Source: Oscillospiraceae bacterium | GTDB taxonomy: Bacteria; Bacillota; Clostridia; Oscillospirales; Acutalibacteraceae | NCBI GenBank assembly: GCA_022508705.1 | Contig: JAFLUO010000012.1 | Coordinates: 2,664-28,263 of the forward strand | Direction: 5' to 3' | Length of the DNA stretch: 25,600 nucleotides | Shown: in pieces, positions 14,935 through 23,283 of the stretch | Layout of the letters: each line of letters starts with the position of its first letter | Position numbering within the stretch: the first letter of the stretch is position 1 | Translations under genes and position numbers: made by a program | Notes under the pieces: generated by a model | The model's input: the letters and a program-made list of their open reading frames with translations, nothing else | The model's database searches: none | Told to the model about the DNA's origin: nothing

Positions 14935-15741
14935 TTACTCCTTTTTTGAAGCCTTTGCTATTTCCCAAAGCTTGTCCAACTCTTCAATATCGGTATTTTT
15001 CATATCAATACCTCGATCTTTAGCAAGCTTTTCAACAACGGAAAAACGGGAAATAAACTTGTCCGTTGCCTTGGTTAAGCACTCTTCGCTGTCACACCCG
15101 ATAAACCGTGAAACATTAACAACAGAAAAAAGTAAATCGCCAAACTCTTCTTCGATATTGGACTTATTCCCCTCGCTGACAGCCGCCTTTAACTCTGCAA
15201 ACTCTTCATAAAGTTTATCAAAGGCACCGTCTGCGCTATCCCAATCAAAGCCCACCTTTTGAGCCTTTTTCTGAATTTTATCCGCACGCATAAGGGCAGG
15301 AAATTCACGGGGAACAGCAAGCATGGAGTCAGTCTGTGTTTTCTGGTTTTTGGAATTTTTCTTAATGGCGTCCCAATTAGTGAGTACCTCACCCGAACTG
15401 CTTACAGTTACGTCGCCGAAAACATGAGGATGGCGTTCAATAAGCTTTTTGCAAATTCCGTCACAAACATCGTCAATATTAAATACGCCTTTTTCAGTTT
15501 CCATTTCGGAATGAAGCGTTACCTGCAACAGAACGTCGCCCAGCTCCTCACAAAGCATTTCGGGGCTTTTCTTGTTTATCGCCTCAATAACTTCATAGGT
15601 TTCCTCAATAAAATCACGGCGAATACTTTCATGAGTTTGCTCCCTGTCCCACGGGCAACCGCCTGGGGAGCGGAGAAGATGCGTAATGTAAACTAAGTCG
15701 TCAAAATTGTATTTTTCTTTAAAAACAAAACCTTCTACCAT
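14935..15741 (-). CDS. mazG: Nucleoside triphosphate pyrophosphohydrolase MazG
   Basis: A 268-residue protein with two MazG domains, hydrolysing (d)NTPs to monophosphates and pyrophosphate. The first domain holds CPWDREQTHESI, the EExxE metal site in FIEETYEVIEAI and CEELGDVLLQV; the second holds FDWDSADGAFDKLYEEFAELKAAV and EEEFGDLLFSVVNVSRF. The length matches E. coli MazG (263 residues). B. subtilis YabN, at the same place in the chromosome, carries an added N-terminal tetrapyrrole-methylase domain that is absent here. The ATG at 15741 has AAGGAAG 6 bases upstream; a GTG six codons earlier lies before that site and is less likely. Operon member between the flippase and hup. Confidence 0.93.
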   Translation of the reverse strand: MVEGFVFKEKYNFDDLVYITHLLRSPGGCPWDREQTHESIRRDFIEETYEVIEAINKKSPEMLCEELGDVLLQVTLHSEMETEKGVFNIDDVCDGICKKLIERHPHVFGDVTVSSSGEVLTNWDAIKKNSKNQKTQTDSMLAVPREFPALMRADKIQKKAQKVGFDWDSADGAFDKLYEEFAELKAAVSEGNKSNIEEEFGDLLFSVVNVSRFIGCDSEECLTKATDKFISRFSVVEKLAKDRGIDMKNTDIEELDKLWEIAKASKKE

Positions 15742-15771
15742 TTCGAACTTCCTTAACACTATGTATATATA

Positions 15772-17550
15772 TTACCCTATAAATCCATATTTTGCAAGTA
15801 TTTTTGCTATTTTTTCTCCTTTTGGAAGCATAATTACATCATCTTTTGCTATTCCTTTAACGAAAAGCATAGAAATTATATACACAATTCCGCCTATAGC
15901 CACAGAAAAGCCTAAACAAATTAGGGCTTTCAGCGAATGACCTGAAACAGCAAATTCGGGAATAAATCTGTTGCAAACCGCAAATGTTGTGTATGCACCC
16001 AAACCGCAAAGTATACCGCAAAAGCTGGGCTTTACAAAAACGGAAATGAAATTTATCCGTGTTCTTGTGAACTTTAACAGGGCAAAAAGATTTATGGAGT
16101 CAATGATTATATAACAAATAACTGTGCCGATTACTGCGCCGTTTACGTTGATTTTCGGAATCGCAACAAGAATAAAGTTTGCAATTACCTTTACTATTGC
16201 GCCGATGGACAAAGATACGAGCGGTATTCTTGTTTTGTCAATAGCCTGAAGCATATTGGTCATTGGCTGTGAAAGGGCGATAAGGAAAATAGTTGCGCCG
16301 TAAGCAGACATTACAGGTGCCGCTATTGAAATTGACGATGCCGCAGTACCGCCGCCGTAGAAAATTGCCAAAATCGGCTGGGCGAGCACCGCCATACCAA
16401 TTCCGCATGGCATTGCAACGAGCATTGTAACACGGAGAACCGATTCGATTGATGTTCTTATCTGCCTTCTGTCTCTCATTGCCCAAGCCGCGGAAAGTGC
16501 AGGGATTGCGCTGACTCCGAGGGTGAGCGTTATTGATGGAATAAGATTTTTAAAGTCAACAGACAGCGAATAAGCGCCGTAAAGGAAGCCTTTAACATCT
16601 GCGTCTAAAACACCTTGTAATTCAGCAGAATACAACTGACGCATAAACGGCAAATTACCTGCCACAACGTGGTCAAGTCTGTTTTGAATTGTAACCGCAT
16701 CAATAATATTGGTTATTCCGAAAACAAGGGAGCTTAAAATTACGGGAATTGAAAATCTTACAAGTCTGCCTGAAATTACTGATGATTTTACTGGGCGTGG
16801 CGCTGTTGCAAGCTCTGTTTTTGTAATCCCGTCGCCTTTAAGCTTTCCTAAAATCACAAGGAAGATCATACCGACAACCGTGCCGAGCGTTACGCCTGCG
16901 GTAGCACCTGCCGCGGCATAAGGATAAATTCGGCTGAGTGCCTCCGTTTCGTTTTGAACCACCTGACCGAATACGGAAAGTCCTGCATTAAATCTTGAAT
17001 AGCCGTAGGTTATAACTGCCTTTGAACAAACAATTCCGAAAACGAGCTTTCCCAAGGCTTCAAGAACCTGAGAAATAGCCGTGGGTGTCATATTGCGAAG
17101 GCCGTTGTAGTAGCCACGGTAAATAGACATTATACAACAGAAAAGAATTGACGGCCCGATAATTAAGAGCGACGGAATAACAGCCGTGGTTTTAACAGAA
17201 AGAGCATAAGGGTAAGTAAGCAATAAAATCAAAAGTGTGCCGATAATGCCCATCATTAAAAACAGTCTTTTGGACACCTTGTGAATAAGCTTTACGTCAC
17301 GGTAGTGACCCAACGCCATCTCCTGCGACACCATTTTTGATACGGCAACGGGAAGACCTGCCATTGAAATGGTATAAATCGGAACATAAAGACTGTATGC
17401 CGAGTCAAAATAGCCCCTGCCGATTGTGCCTATCATATTGGTAAGGGGTATTTTATAAATAACACCTATAATCTTAACAATGATAGTTGAAAGACTAAGC
17501 ACCAAGGCGCCGTTTAAGAGCGACTGGCTTTTTCTGCTTTTGTTTTCCAT
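15772..17550 (-). CDS. MOP-superfamily flippase, SpoVB/YabM-like polysaccharide biosynthesis protein
   Basis: A 592-residue membrane protein with about 14 hydrophobic spans. The start, QSLLNGALVLSLSTIIVKII then GVIYKIPLTNMIGTIGRGYF, and the AGLPVAVSKMVSQEMALG block are the typical N-terminal half of the SpoVB/YabM/MurJ-related lipid-linked oligosaccharide flippases. B. subtilis SpoVB acts in spore cortex assembly and YabM lies next to mazG in that species, so position favours a YabM/SpoVB counterpart. The substrate is probably a lipid-linked cell-wall precursor; that is inference. The ATG at 17550 has AGAGAGG 8 bases upstream, whereas a GTG three codons earlier falls inside the site. Gaps to its neighbours are 43 and 30 bases. 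Confidence 0.87.
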   Translation of the reverse strand: MENKSRKSQSLLNGALVLSLSTIIVKIIGVIYKIPLTNMIGTIGRGYFDSAYSLYVPIYTISMAGLPVAVSKMVSQEMALGHYRDVKLIHKVSKRLFLMMGIIGTLLILLLTYPYALSVKTTAVIPSLLIIGPSILFCCIMSIYRGYYNGLRNMTPTAISQVLEALGKLVFGIVCSKAVITYGYSRFNAGLSVFGQVVQNETEALSRIYPYAAAGATAGVTLGTVVGMIFLVILGKLKGDGITKTELATAPRPVKSSVISGRLVRFSIPVILSSLVFGITNIIDAVTIQNRLDHVVAGNLPFMRQLYSAELQGVLDADVKGFLYGAYSLSVDFKNLIPSITLTLGVSAIPALSAAWAMRDRRQIRTSIESVLRVTMLVAMPCGIGMAVLAQPILAIFYGGGTAASSISIAAPVMSAYGATIFLIALSQPMTNMLQAIDKTRIPLVSLSIGAIVKVIANFILVAIPKINVNGAVIGTVICYIIIDSINLFALLKFTRTRINFISVFVKPSFCGILCGLGAYTTFAVCNRFIPEFAVSGHSLKALICLGFSVAIGGIVYIISMLFVKGIAKDDVIMLPKGEKIAKILAKYGFIG

Positions 17551-17593
17551 ACCTTTCACCTCTCTGATTAGGTAAACGCTGATTAAATCTCGT

Positions 17594-18514
17594 TTACCCT
17601 AAAAACTCACGAAGAAGAGAGTCCATCGGGACTGCTTCCTCGTTAATATCTTCAAATTTTTTAAGCGCATCGCGAAGCCTTTGAACGTCGTAAGCAAAAT
17701 CGTCGGAAATTTCACTTTCAAGGAGCTTTAACGCCTGCTTTTTAAGAACGCAGGGCTCGTAAAGATGCACTGTGTTTATTTTTATATCTGCATTATCTCT
17801 GTACGGGAATAAATATTTATCTTCTCCGTAAGTTACATTTTTCCACAGAGAATAAGTGTAATCGGCAGAGCTTCCTCTGAATTTTGCATCTCTTACCAAT
17901 CGCCTTACAAAGCGCAGATTTCTTTTATTGAGAATTATTTTCCCTTTTTGATTGTAAATTCTTGACGAAATGCTGATATATATTTTAAAAAGATTTCCGT
18001 TGATTTTATCTGTAATGATAGGGTTTAACGCGTGAAGCCCTTCGATTATAACAATATCTTTTTCACCTAAAGTTATTTCGTTGTATTCGTCTTTTTTACG
18101 AGTGCCCGTTACAAAGTCAAATATAGGCGTTTTTACGGTTTCACCCCGTAAAAGTGCGTTTACAATTTCACTGAAATAATCAAGGTCAAGAGCATAAACC
18201 GTTTCAAAATCTCTTGTGCCGTCGGGCAAAAGCGGAATTGAGTCGCGGTCAAGGTAAAAATCGTCAAGACTTAAAACAAATGTATGCACACCGTTTTTTC
18301 TGCATTCGTCACAAATCTTTCGAGCAGTGGTGGTTTTACCTGAGGACGACGGCCCTGCAAGCATTACAACCTGCCGCTCACCCTTATCGCATATCGTTTT
18401 AGCAACAGACGCAACAATATTGTCATATCTTTGCTCGCATTTTTCGATAAACTCATGGGGGTTTTCTTTTACCTGCCCGTTTATATACTCTAATTCATTG
18501 GTAAGCTTCGACAT
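17594..18514 (-). CDS. Uridine kinase-like nucleoside kinase
   Basis: A 306-residue P-loop kinase of the phosphoribulokinase/uridine kinase family. Walker A is AGPSSSGKTTTA (near residue 54-65), followed by LSLDDFYLDRDSIP (the substrate-binding DDFY), FDFVTGTR and IVIIEGLHALNP, all standard in uridine-cytidine kinases; the lid region has RLVRDAKFRG. Many clostridial relatives are about 550 residues with a TGS-like N-terminal half; this one has only a 50-residue N-terminal lead before the kinase core. It should phosphorylate a nucleoside, probably uridine or cytidine, though substrate is not proven by sequence. AAGGAG lies before the ATG. It follows hemZ by 17 bases. Confidence 0.85.
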   Translation of the reverse strand: MSKLTNELEYINGQVKENPHEFIEKCEQRYDNIVASVAKTICDKGERQVVMLAGPSSSGKTTTARKICDECRKNGVHTFVLSLDDFYLDRDSIPLLPDGTRDFETVYALDLDYFSEIVNALLRGETVKTPIFDFVTGTRKKDEYNEITLGEKDIVIIEGLHALNPIITDKINGNLFKIYISISSRIYNQKGKIILNKRNLRFVRRLVRDAKFRGSSADYTYSLWKNVTYGEDKYLFPYRDNADIKINTVHLYEPCVLKKQALKLLESEISDDFAYDVQRLRDALKKFEDINEEAVPMDSLLREFLG

Positions 18515-18531
18515 ACTCCGCTCCTTACTCT

Positions 18532-19965
18532 TTAAAAGTATGTATTGTAAAACTCAGTTATTCTTTTCTTTCGTTCCATGAGCTCTTTGAATCCCGAAAT
18601 ATATTCAAAAGGATATTTAAAGTTGAATATCCGCTCTATTTTATCCGAAGAATCCGCCTTGAGCTTTGTTACCGCTCCGCCGCCGGCAGATAAAACGGTA
18701 TGACATTCTTCCATCATAAAAATATTGTAAAGACATTCGGTGTTTTTTTTGCACCAACCCGTATTTTCCAAATTGCCTGCCGATTTTGACTGACGGTACA
18801 TATAATATGGATAGTATTTGCCGTTCAGCTTTTCATAAGTATATTCAAGCATTGCATCAACTTTTTTGGCATTTTCGGCAGTAACACGCATATCCTGCAC
18901 GCCTAAATTTGATGAACGCTTTAATGCCAATGTGTGTACCGTGATATTTTCGGGGTCAAGAGAAACTGCTTTGTCAAGAGAGTGCCGAAATCCGTCAAGA
19001 GTATCACCTGGAAGCCCTGCGATAAGATCCATATTTATACAGTCAAACCCTAAACTGCGTGCCATATTAAAGGCTTTCACGGTTTCCTCTGCACTGTGGC
19101 ACCTGCCGATATTATTAAGAACCTCATCGGAAAAGGTCTGCGGGTTTATGCTTATTCGAGAAACGGGACTGTTTCTCAGTACCGCTAATTTTTCTTCCGT
19201 TATTGTGTCTGGTCTGCCTGCCTCAACGGTAAATTCACGGCAGGCTGACAAGTCAAAGTTTTCAGTAACTGAATTTAAAAGTTCTGCCAATTCATCAGAG
19301 GAAAGAGTTGTGGGAGTGCCGCCGCCTATATAAATACTTTCAAGGGAAAGTCCGTTTTCATTGGCAATTTTTCCCGTTATTTTAAGCTCTTCCAAAAGAA
19401 GTCTGCAATATTCAGGCACTAATGCTTTTGCTTTCTCCGTCTGCACGGAATGTGACACAAAAGAGCAATAACTGCACCGTGTGGGGCAAAAAGGAATTGA
19501 AATATAAAGACTGAATGATTTTGGCTTTGACAGAGAAATTATCTTTTCCTCACAGTCGGCAACACGCCGTGCCAAATCGAATTTTTCCTTTGTAACTAAT
19601 AAGTCGTTATAAAAATATTCCTCAGTTTTTTCTCGGCCTAACTTTTTCTCAGTTGCTATTAAAAGCTTTGACGGTCTGACACCTGTCAGCACGCCCCATT
19701 TGGGGTAAAACGAGGTATATTCGCCGAAAATGGAATAAACCATTCTGCCCATTTGCATTTCGTTATCGTCACATAGGGGAGCGGTTAAACTTTTTTCAAA
19801 ATCACCTTTTTTAAAAATAACAGTTATTTCACTGCCGACTTCTGTGTAAAGCCCGTCTTCGTCCGTTTTTTCATTTGTAACCTCAATTTTCTCATTGGGC
19901 AAAAACAAACGGACAAGCTTTTCCATTTCATAATGGTATTTATGGTTAATAACTGTAAGACGCAT
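18532..19965 (-). CDS. hemZ: HemZ-type radical SAM protein (coproporphyrinogen dehydrogenase-like)
   Basis: A 477-residue radical SAM enzyme. An N-terminal region of about 150 residues precedes the core, as in B. subtilis HemZ (YtpQ-like length, near 490), with GVLTGVRPSKLL in it. The Fe-S motif is CX3CX2C in FCPTRCSYCSF (about 158-167), followed by IYIGGGTPTTLSSDEL, the arginine motif in EAGRPDTIT, RISINPQTF and INMDLIAGLPGDT, typical of the HemN/HemW/HemZ superfamily. The original proposal is oxygen-independent oxidation of coproporphyrinogen III; in anaerobes lacking heme synthesis the real role is unclear. GAGGGG lies before the start. Its first 20 bases overlap the end of the MBL gene. 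Confidence 0.9.
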   Translation of the reverse strand: MRLTVINHKYHYEMEKLVRLFLPNEKIEVTNEKTDEDGLYTEVGSEITVIFKKGDFEKSLTAPLCDDNEMQMGRMVYSIFGEYTSFYPKWGVLTGVRPSKLLIATEKKLGREKTEEYFYNDLLVTKEKFDLARRVADCEEKIISLSKPKSFSLYISIPFCPTRCSYCSFVSHSVQTEKAKALVPEYCRLLLEELKITGKIANENGLSLESIYIGGGTPTTLSSDELAELLNSVTENFDLSACREFTVEAGRPDTITEEKLAVLRNSPVSRISINPQTFSDEVLNNIGRCHSAEETVKAFNMARSLGFDCINMDLIAGLPGDTLDGFRHSLDKAVSLDPENITVHTLALKRSSNLGVQDMRVTAENAKKVDAMLEYTYEKLNGKYYPYYMYRQSKSAGNLENTGWCKKNTECLYNIFMMEECHTVLSAGGGAVTKLKADSSDKIERIFNFKYPFEYISGFKELMERKKRITEFYNTYF

Positions 19966-20599
19966 TGCGGCCCCTCATATATCTGTTATTTTCACGCTCA
20001 AACTGTAATGTCGTTTCTTCTTCATGACCGGGAAGAACTCTATAATCTCCCGAAAGTTGTGCAAGTTTTTGCAAAGATTCAAGCTCGTTTCGTGCGGCAA
20101 GAACGGGGCTTATACCTGCTAAATCCGTTCTGCCTGCGGACAAGCGGAAAAGAGTGTCACCTGAAAAAATTATTCTCTCATTCTCTAAAATATAGCAAAC
20201 ACTGCCGTTTGTGTGCCCCGGCGTGTGCATTACACGGATAACCGTTTCGCCTAAAGTTATTACATCTTCGTCGTTTAAAGTCACGTCGGCTTTTATTTCA
20301 GGCTGAATACTGCCGAAATGAAAATTGTAACGGCTCTTGTTTCCGTCTTGGAGCATTTCACTGTCAAGAGAATGAACACACACTTTTGCACCCGTTTCTC
20401 TCACTATTGAATTTACGCCTGAAATATGGTCGAAATGACCGTGGGTTAATAAGATATACTTTACGCTTTTATCTTTTAGATAGCCTAAAAGTTCTTTGCT
20501 CTCAACAGCAGGGTCAATAACAGCGCAAAGTCCGTCAGACTCTAAAACGTAGGTATTCGTTTCAATTGAACCTAAAATAAATCTTTTTACCGTTATCAT
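19946..20599 (-). CDS. MBL-fold metallo-hydrolase (glyoxalase II-like)
   Basis: A 217-residue metallo-beta-lactamase-fold hydrolase. Metal ligands are complete: THGHFDH, HTPGHT, FSGDTLF and LPGHEEET, in the order of the YcbL/GloB-type group. This group includes hydroxyacylglutathione hydrolases and thioesterases of unknown natural substrate; bacillithiol or other small thioesters are possible but not shown. The ATG at 20599 overlaps the dtd stop as ATGA, with GGGTGA as ribosome binding site inside dtd, so translation is coupled; a TTG four codons earlier is less likely. The C-terminus overlaps hemZ. The relA-dtd-MBL-hemZ order is common in Clostridia. Confidence 0.87.
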   Translation of the reverse strand: MITVKRFILGSIETNTYVLESDGLCAVIDPAVESKELLGYLKDKSVKYILLTHGHFDHISGVNSIVRETGAKVCVHSLDSEMLQDGNKSRYNFHFGSIQPEIKADVTLNDEDVITLGETVIRVMHTPGHTNGSVCYILENERIIFSGDTLFRLSAGRTDLAGISPVLAARNELESLQKLAQLSGDYRVLPGHEEETTLQFERENNRYMRGRNASYSY

Positions 20600-21054
20600 C
20601 TTTTCACCCAAGTTTCAGTATCATAAACTATTGTTACGGGGCCGTCGTTTACCAAATCCACCTTCATATCAGCACCGAACACGCCTTTTTTAACATTCCT
20701 TACACCGTACTCCAAAAGTTTTTCACAAAAGATTTCGTAATATTCCTGAGCAATTTTAGGTTCTTTTGAACGGACAAATGAAGGTCTGTTTCCTTTTTTT
20801 ACGTCTGCGCAAAGGGTAAACTGAGAAATTGCGAGAATTTCACCGTCTATGCTCTTAATATCAAGATTCATCTTTCCGTTTTCGTCTTCAAAAACACGAA
20901 GCGTTGAAATTTTCTTTGCAAGAACATCAATATCCCCCACCGTGTCGTCGTCCATAACACCTAAAAGAATCATATATCCCTTGCCGATACGGCTGATTTC
21001 CTCACCCGCTACTGTAACGCCTGCATTTTTTACTCTTTGTACTACTGCTTTCAT
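20596..21054 (-). CDS. dtd: D-aminoacyl-tRNA deacylase
   Basis: A 152-residue DTD, which removes D-amino acids (and glycine mischarged on tRNA-Ala) from tRNA. It starts MKAVVQRVKNAGVTV, has the SQFTL motif at 77-81 and the NDGPVTI motif at 136-142 containing the Gly-cisPro pair that enforces chirality. Length equals the family norm. It begins 3 bases after the relA stop with only a weak ribosome binding site, so it is probably coupled to relA translation; its own stop overlaps the next start. Confidence 0.96.
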   Translation of the reverse strand: MKAVVQRVKNAGVTVAGEEISRIGKGYMILLGVMDDDTVGDIDVLAKKISTLRVFEDENGKMNLDIKSIDGEILAISQFTLCADVKKGNRPSFVRSKEPKIAQEYYEIFCEKLLEYGVRNVKKGVFGADMKVDLVNDGPVTIVYDTETWVKR

Positions 21055-21057
21055 AAT

Positions 21058-23283
21058 TTAACGCTCAACGCTTATAACGCCGTGTACTTTCTCAATTTTT
21101 GATGCAATACTCTTCAAATGCTCAATACCCTCAACCTGAACCGTTACCACAATAACAGATCTTCCGTCTTTTGTGTCATGAGTTGTAAGGCTTACAATAT
21201 TTACCTTCATATTTGCTATCTGCTGGCTGATGTCGGCAATAAGCCCGACCCTTTGAAGACAGGTAACCGTAATTGTTGCGCTGTATTTATCCGAAGTTTT
21301 AGCATCCCAATGCACTTTTACCCATCGCTCAGGCTCTGCACAATGTGAAATATCTTTCGGAACGTTTACACAGTCCGCTTTATGAACGGATACGCCGTGC
21401 CCGCGGGTAATGAAGCCTATTACACTGTCCCCCGGTAATGGATTGCAACAGCGTGAAAACTTAATAAGGCAGTTGTCGATTCCGTCAACAATAATTCCGT
21501 CTTTGGATTTTCTTCTGACGGGCTGTTTGACGGCAGGAATTTCTTCAACATGGCTCTTGTCGTAATTTTTGTGATACTCCTCTTTAATATACGGCATTTG
21601 CTTTGAAACGGAAAGTCCGCCGTAGCCTATTGCCGCATAAAAATCCTCAACCGAATCCATACGCTGACGTGCGGCAAGCTTTTTGATAAACGAATCGTAT
21701 TCCTCTTCGGTAAGGCGAATATAATTGCGCCTGAATTCTCTTTCGATTTCAGCCTTACCTTCAATAATATTTTCGTCACGTTTTTCGTTTTTAAACCAAG
21801 AACGAATTCGGCTTTTTGCCTTACTTGATTTTGCAATATTAAGCCAATCTCTGCTGGGCCCTTTCCCTTGCTGAGAAGACGTTAGAATTTCAACAATTTC
21901 ACCCGTCTTAACAACGTAATCAAGGGGAACTATGCGCCCGTCAACCTTGGCGCCCATCATTTTATGCCCCACAGCCGTGTGAATAGCGTAAGCAAAGTCA
22001 ATTATTGTTGAACCCTGCGGAACGTTAATAACGTCGCCTTTTGGAGTATATACAAACACTTCATCGGGAACAAGGTCTGTTTTTATGGAAGAAACAAGCT
22101 CTCTTACATCGCCCGTTTCCTGCTGAGCCTCAAGCATTTCTTTAATCCAGTCAAGCCCGTCGTTGAAAGCCGCACTGCTTCCGCTTGTCATGCCTATCTT
22201 ATATTTCCAATGGGCCGCGATACCGAATTCGGCGGTTCTGTGCATATCCCATGTGCGAATCTGAACCTCAAAGGGAATAGCATCTTTGCCGACAACAGTC
22301 GTATGAAGGGACTGGTAACGGTTGGGCTTGGGAGTTGAAATATAATCCTTAAAACGCCCTGGGAGAGGGCTGAACATATCGTGAATTATGCCAAGACAAT
22401 TATAACAGTCGCCTATTGAATCAACAATAATACGAACTGCATAAATATCGTAAATTTCGCTGAACTGTTTGTTCTGCATATACATTTTGCGGTATATGCC
22501 GTGAACGCTTTTAATTCTGCCGCTGATAGTAGCATCAGGCACGGTTTCCCTGACACGCTCTAAAATTCTGCTTTTGATATTGTTAAGGAACTCATTGCCC
22601 GACGTGTTAAAATTGTTAAGCTGTTCTTCAATGCCTGCGTAGGCAACAGGGTCAAGAAAACGAATTGCTCTGTCCTCAAGCTCTTCTTTAACGGAACGGA
22701 TACCGAGCCTGTGGCTTATAGGAGCAAAAATTTCAAGGGTTTCAAGTGCCTTATCCCTCTGCTTTTGCGGAGCAACATATTCAAGAGTACGCATATTGTG
22801 AAGCCTGTCGGCAAGTTTTACCACAATAACACGAATATCCTTACTCATAGCCATGAGCATTTTGCGTATATTTTCCGCCTGCTGCTCTTCACGGGAATCC
22901 TTTTCGGAAAACTGAAGATGACCGAGCTTTGTAACGCCGTCAACAAGAACGGCAATTTCGCCGCCGAATTCTGCTTTTAACTCTTCAAGGGTATAGTCTG
23001 TATCTTCAACAACATCATGCAGAAGAGCGGCAACGAGGGACTGATAATCCATACCGAGATCGACTAAAATGTCGGCAACGGCTATGGGGTGAATAATATA
23101 AGGCTCACCTGAACGGCGTTTTTGATCGCCGTGCTGTTTTTTAGCAACCTCAAAAGCCTTGTTGATTATTTCAATTTCATCTTCATTCTGATGAACTTTT
23201 TTGATTTTTTCTAAAAGCTCAGCGTAGAGAGCGTCAACATCTGTTTCTGTTACCATGGCTTTCTCCGTCTTTAATTCACTCAT
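21058..23283 (-). CDS. relA: Bifunctional (p)ppGpp synthetase/hydrolase, Rel family
   Basis: A 741-residue long RelA/SpoT homologue. The hydrolase half keeps the HD pair in AALLHDVVEDT (about 87-95) and further metal-site KLADRLHNMRTL. The synthetase has YDIYAVRIIVD and, near residue 309, RFKDYISTPKPNRYQSLHTT, the RxKD form typical of bifunctional Gram-positive Rel rather than E. coli RelA. A TGS domain follows (DEVFVYTPKGDVINVPQGST), then the conserved-cysteine domain (FSRCCNPLPGDSVIGF) and an ACT domain at the end. It should both make and degrade (p)ppGpp. The ATG at 23283 has GGGAGGTGA 8 bases upstream and overlaps the recJ end by 8 bases. Confidence 0.96.
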   Translation of the reverse strand: MSELKTEKAMVTETDVDALYAELLEKIKKVHQNEDEIEIINKAFEVAKKQHGDQKRRSGEPYIIHPIAVADILVDLGMDYQSLVAALLHDVVEDTDYTLEELKAEFGGEIAVLVDGVTKLGHLQFSEKDSREEQQAENIRKMLMAMSKDIRVIVVKLADRLHNMRTLEYVAPQKQRDKALETLEIFAPISHRLGIRSVKEELEDRAIRFLDPVAYAGIEEQLNNFNTSGNEFLNNIKSRILERVRETVPDATISGRIKSVHGIYRKMYMQNKQFSEIYDIYAVRIIVDSIGDCYNCLGIIHDMFSPLPGRFKDYISTPKPNRYQSLHTTVVGKDAIPFEVQIRTWDMHRTAEFGIAAHWKYKIGMTSGSSAAFNDGLDWIKEMLEAQQETGDVRELVSSIKTDLVPDEVFVYTPKGDVINVPQGSTIIDFAYAIHTAVGHKMMGAKVDGRIVPLDYVVKTGEIVEILTSSQQGKGPSRDWLNIAKSSKAKSRIRSWFKNEKRDENIIEGKAEIEREFRRNYIRLTEEEYDSFIKKLAARQRMDSVEDFYAAIGYGGLSVSKQMPYIKEEYHKNYDKSHVEEIPAVKQPVRRKSKDGIIVDGIDNCLIKFSRCCNPLPGDSVIGFITRGHGVSVHKADCVNVPKDISHCAEPERWVKVHWDAKTSDKYSATITVTCLQRVGLIADISQQIANMKVNIVSLTTHDTKDGRSVIVVTVQVEGIEHLKSIASKIEKVHGVISVER

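Noticed and set aside
15259..15696. 145-codon open frame on the plus strand inside mazG
   Set aside because: Antisense shadow; both MazG domains are complete on the other strand.
18866..19333. 155-codon open frame on the plus strand inside hemZ
   Set aside because: Antisense shadow of a radical SAM gene with all motifs intact; serine-rich low-information product and no start signal.
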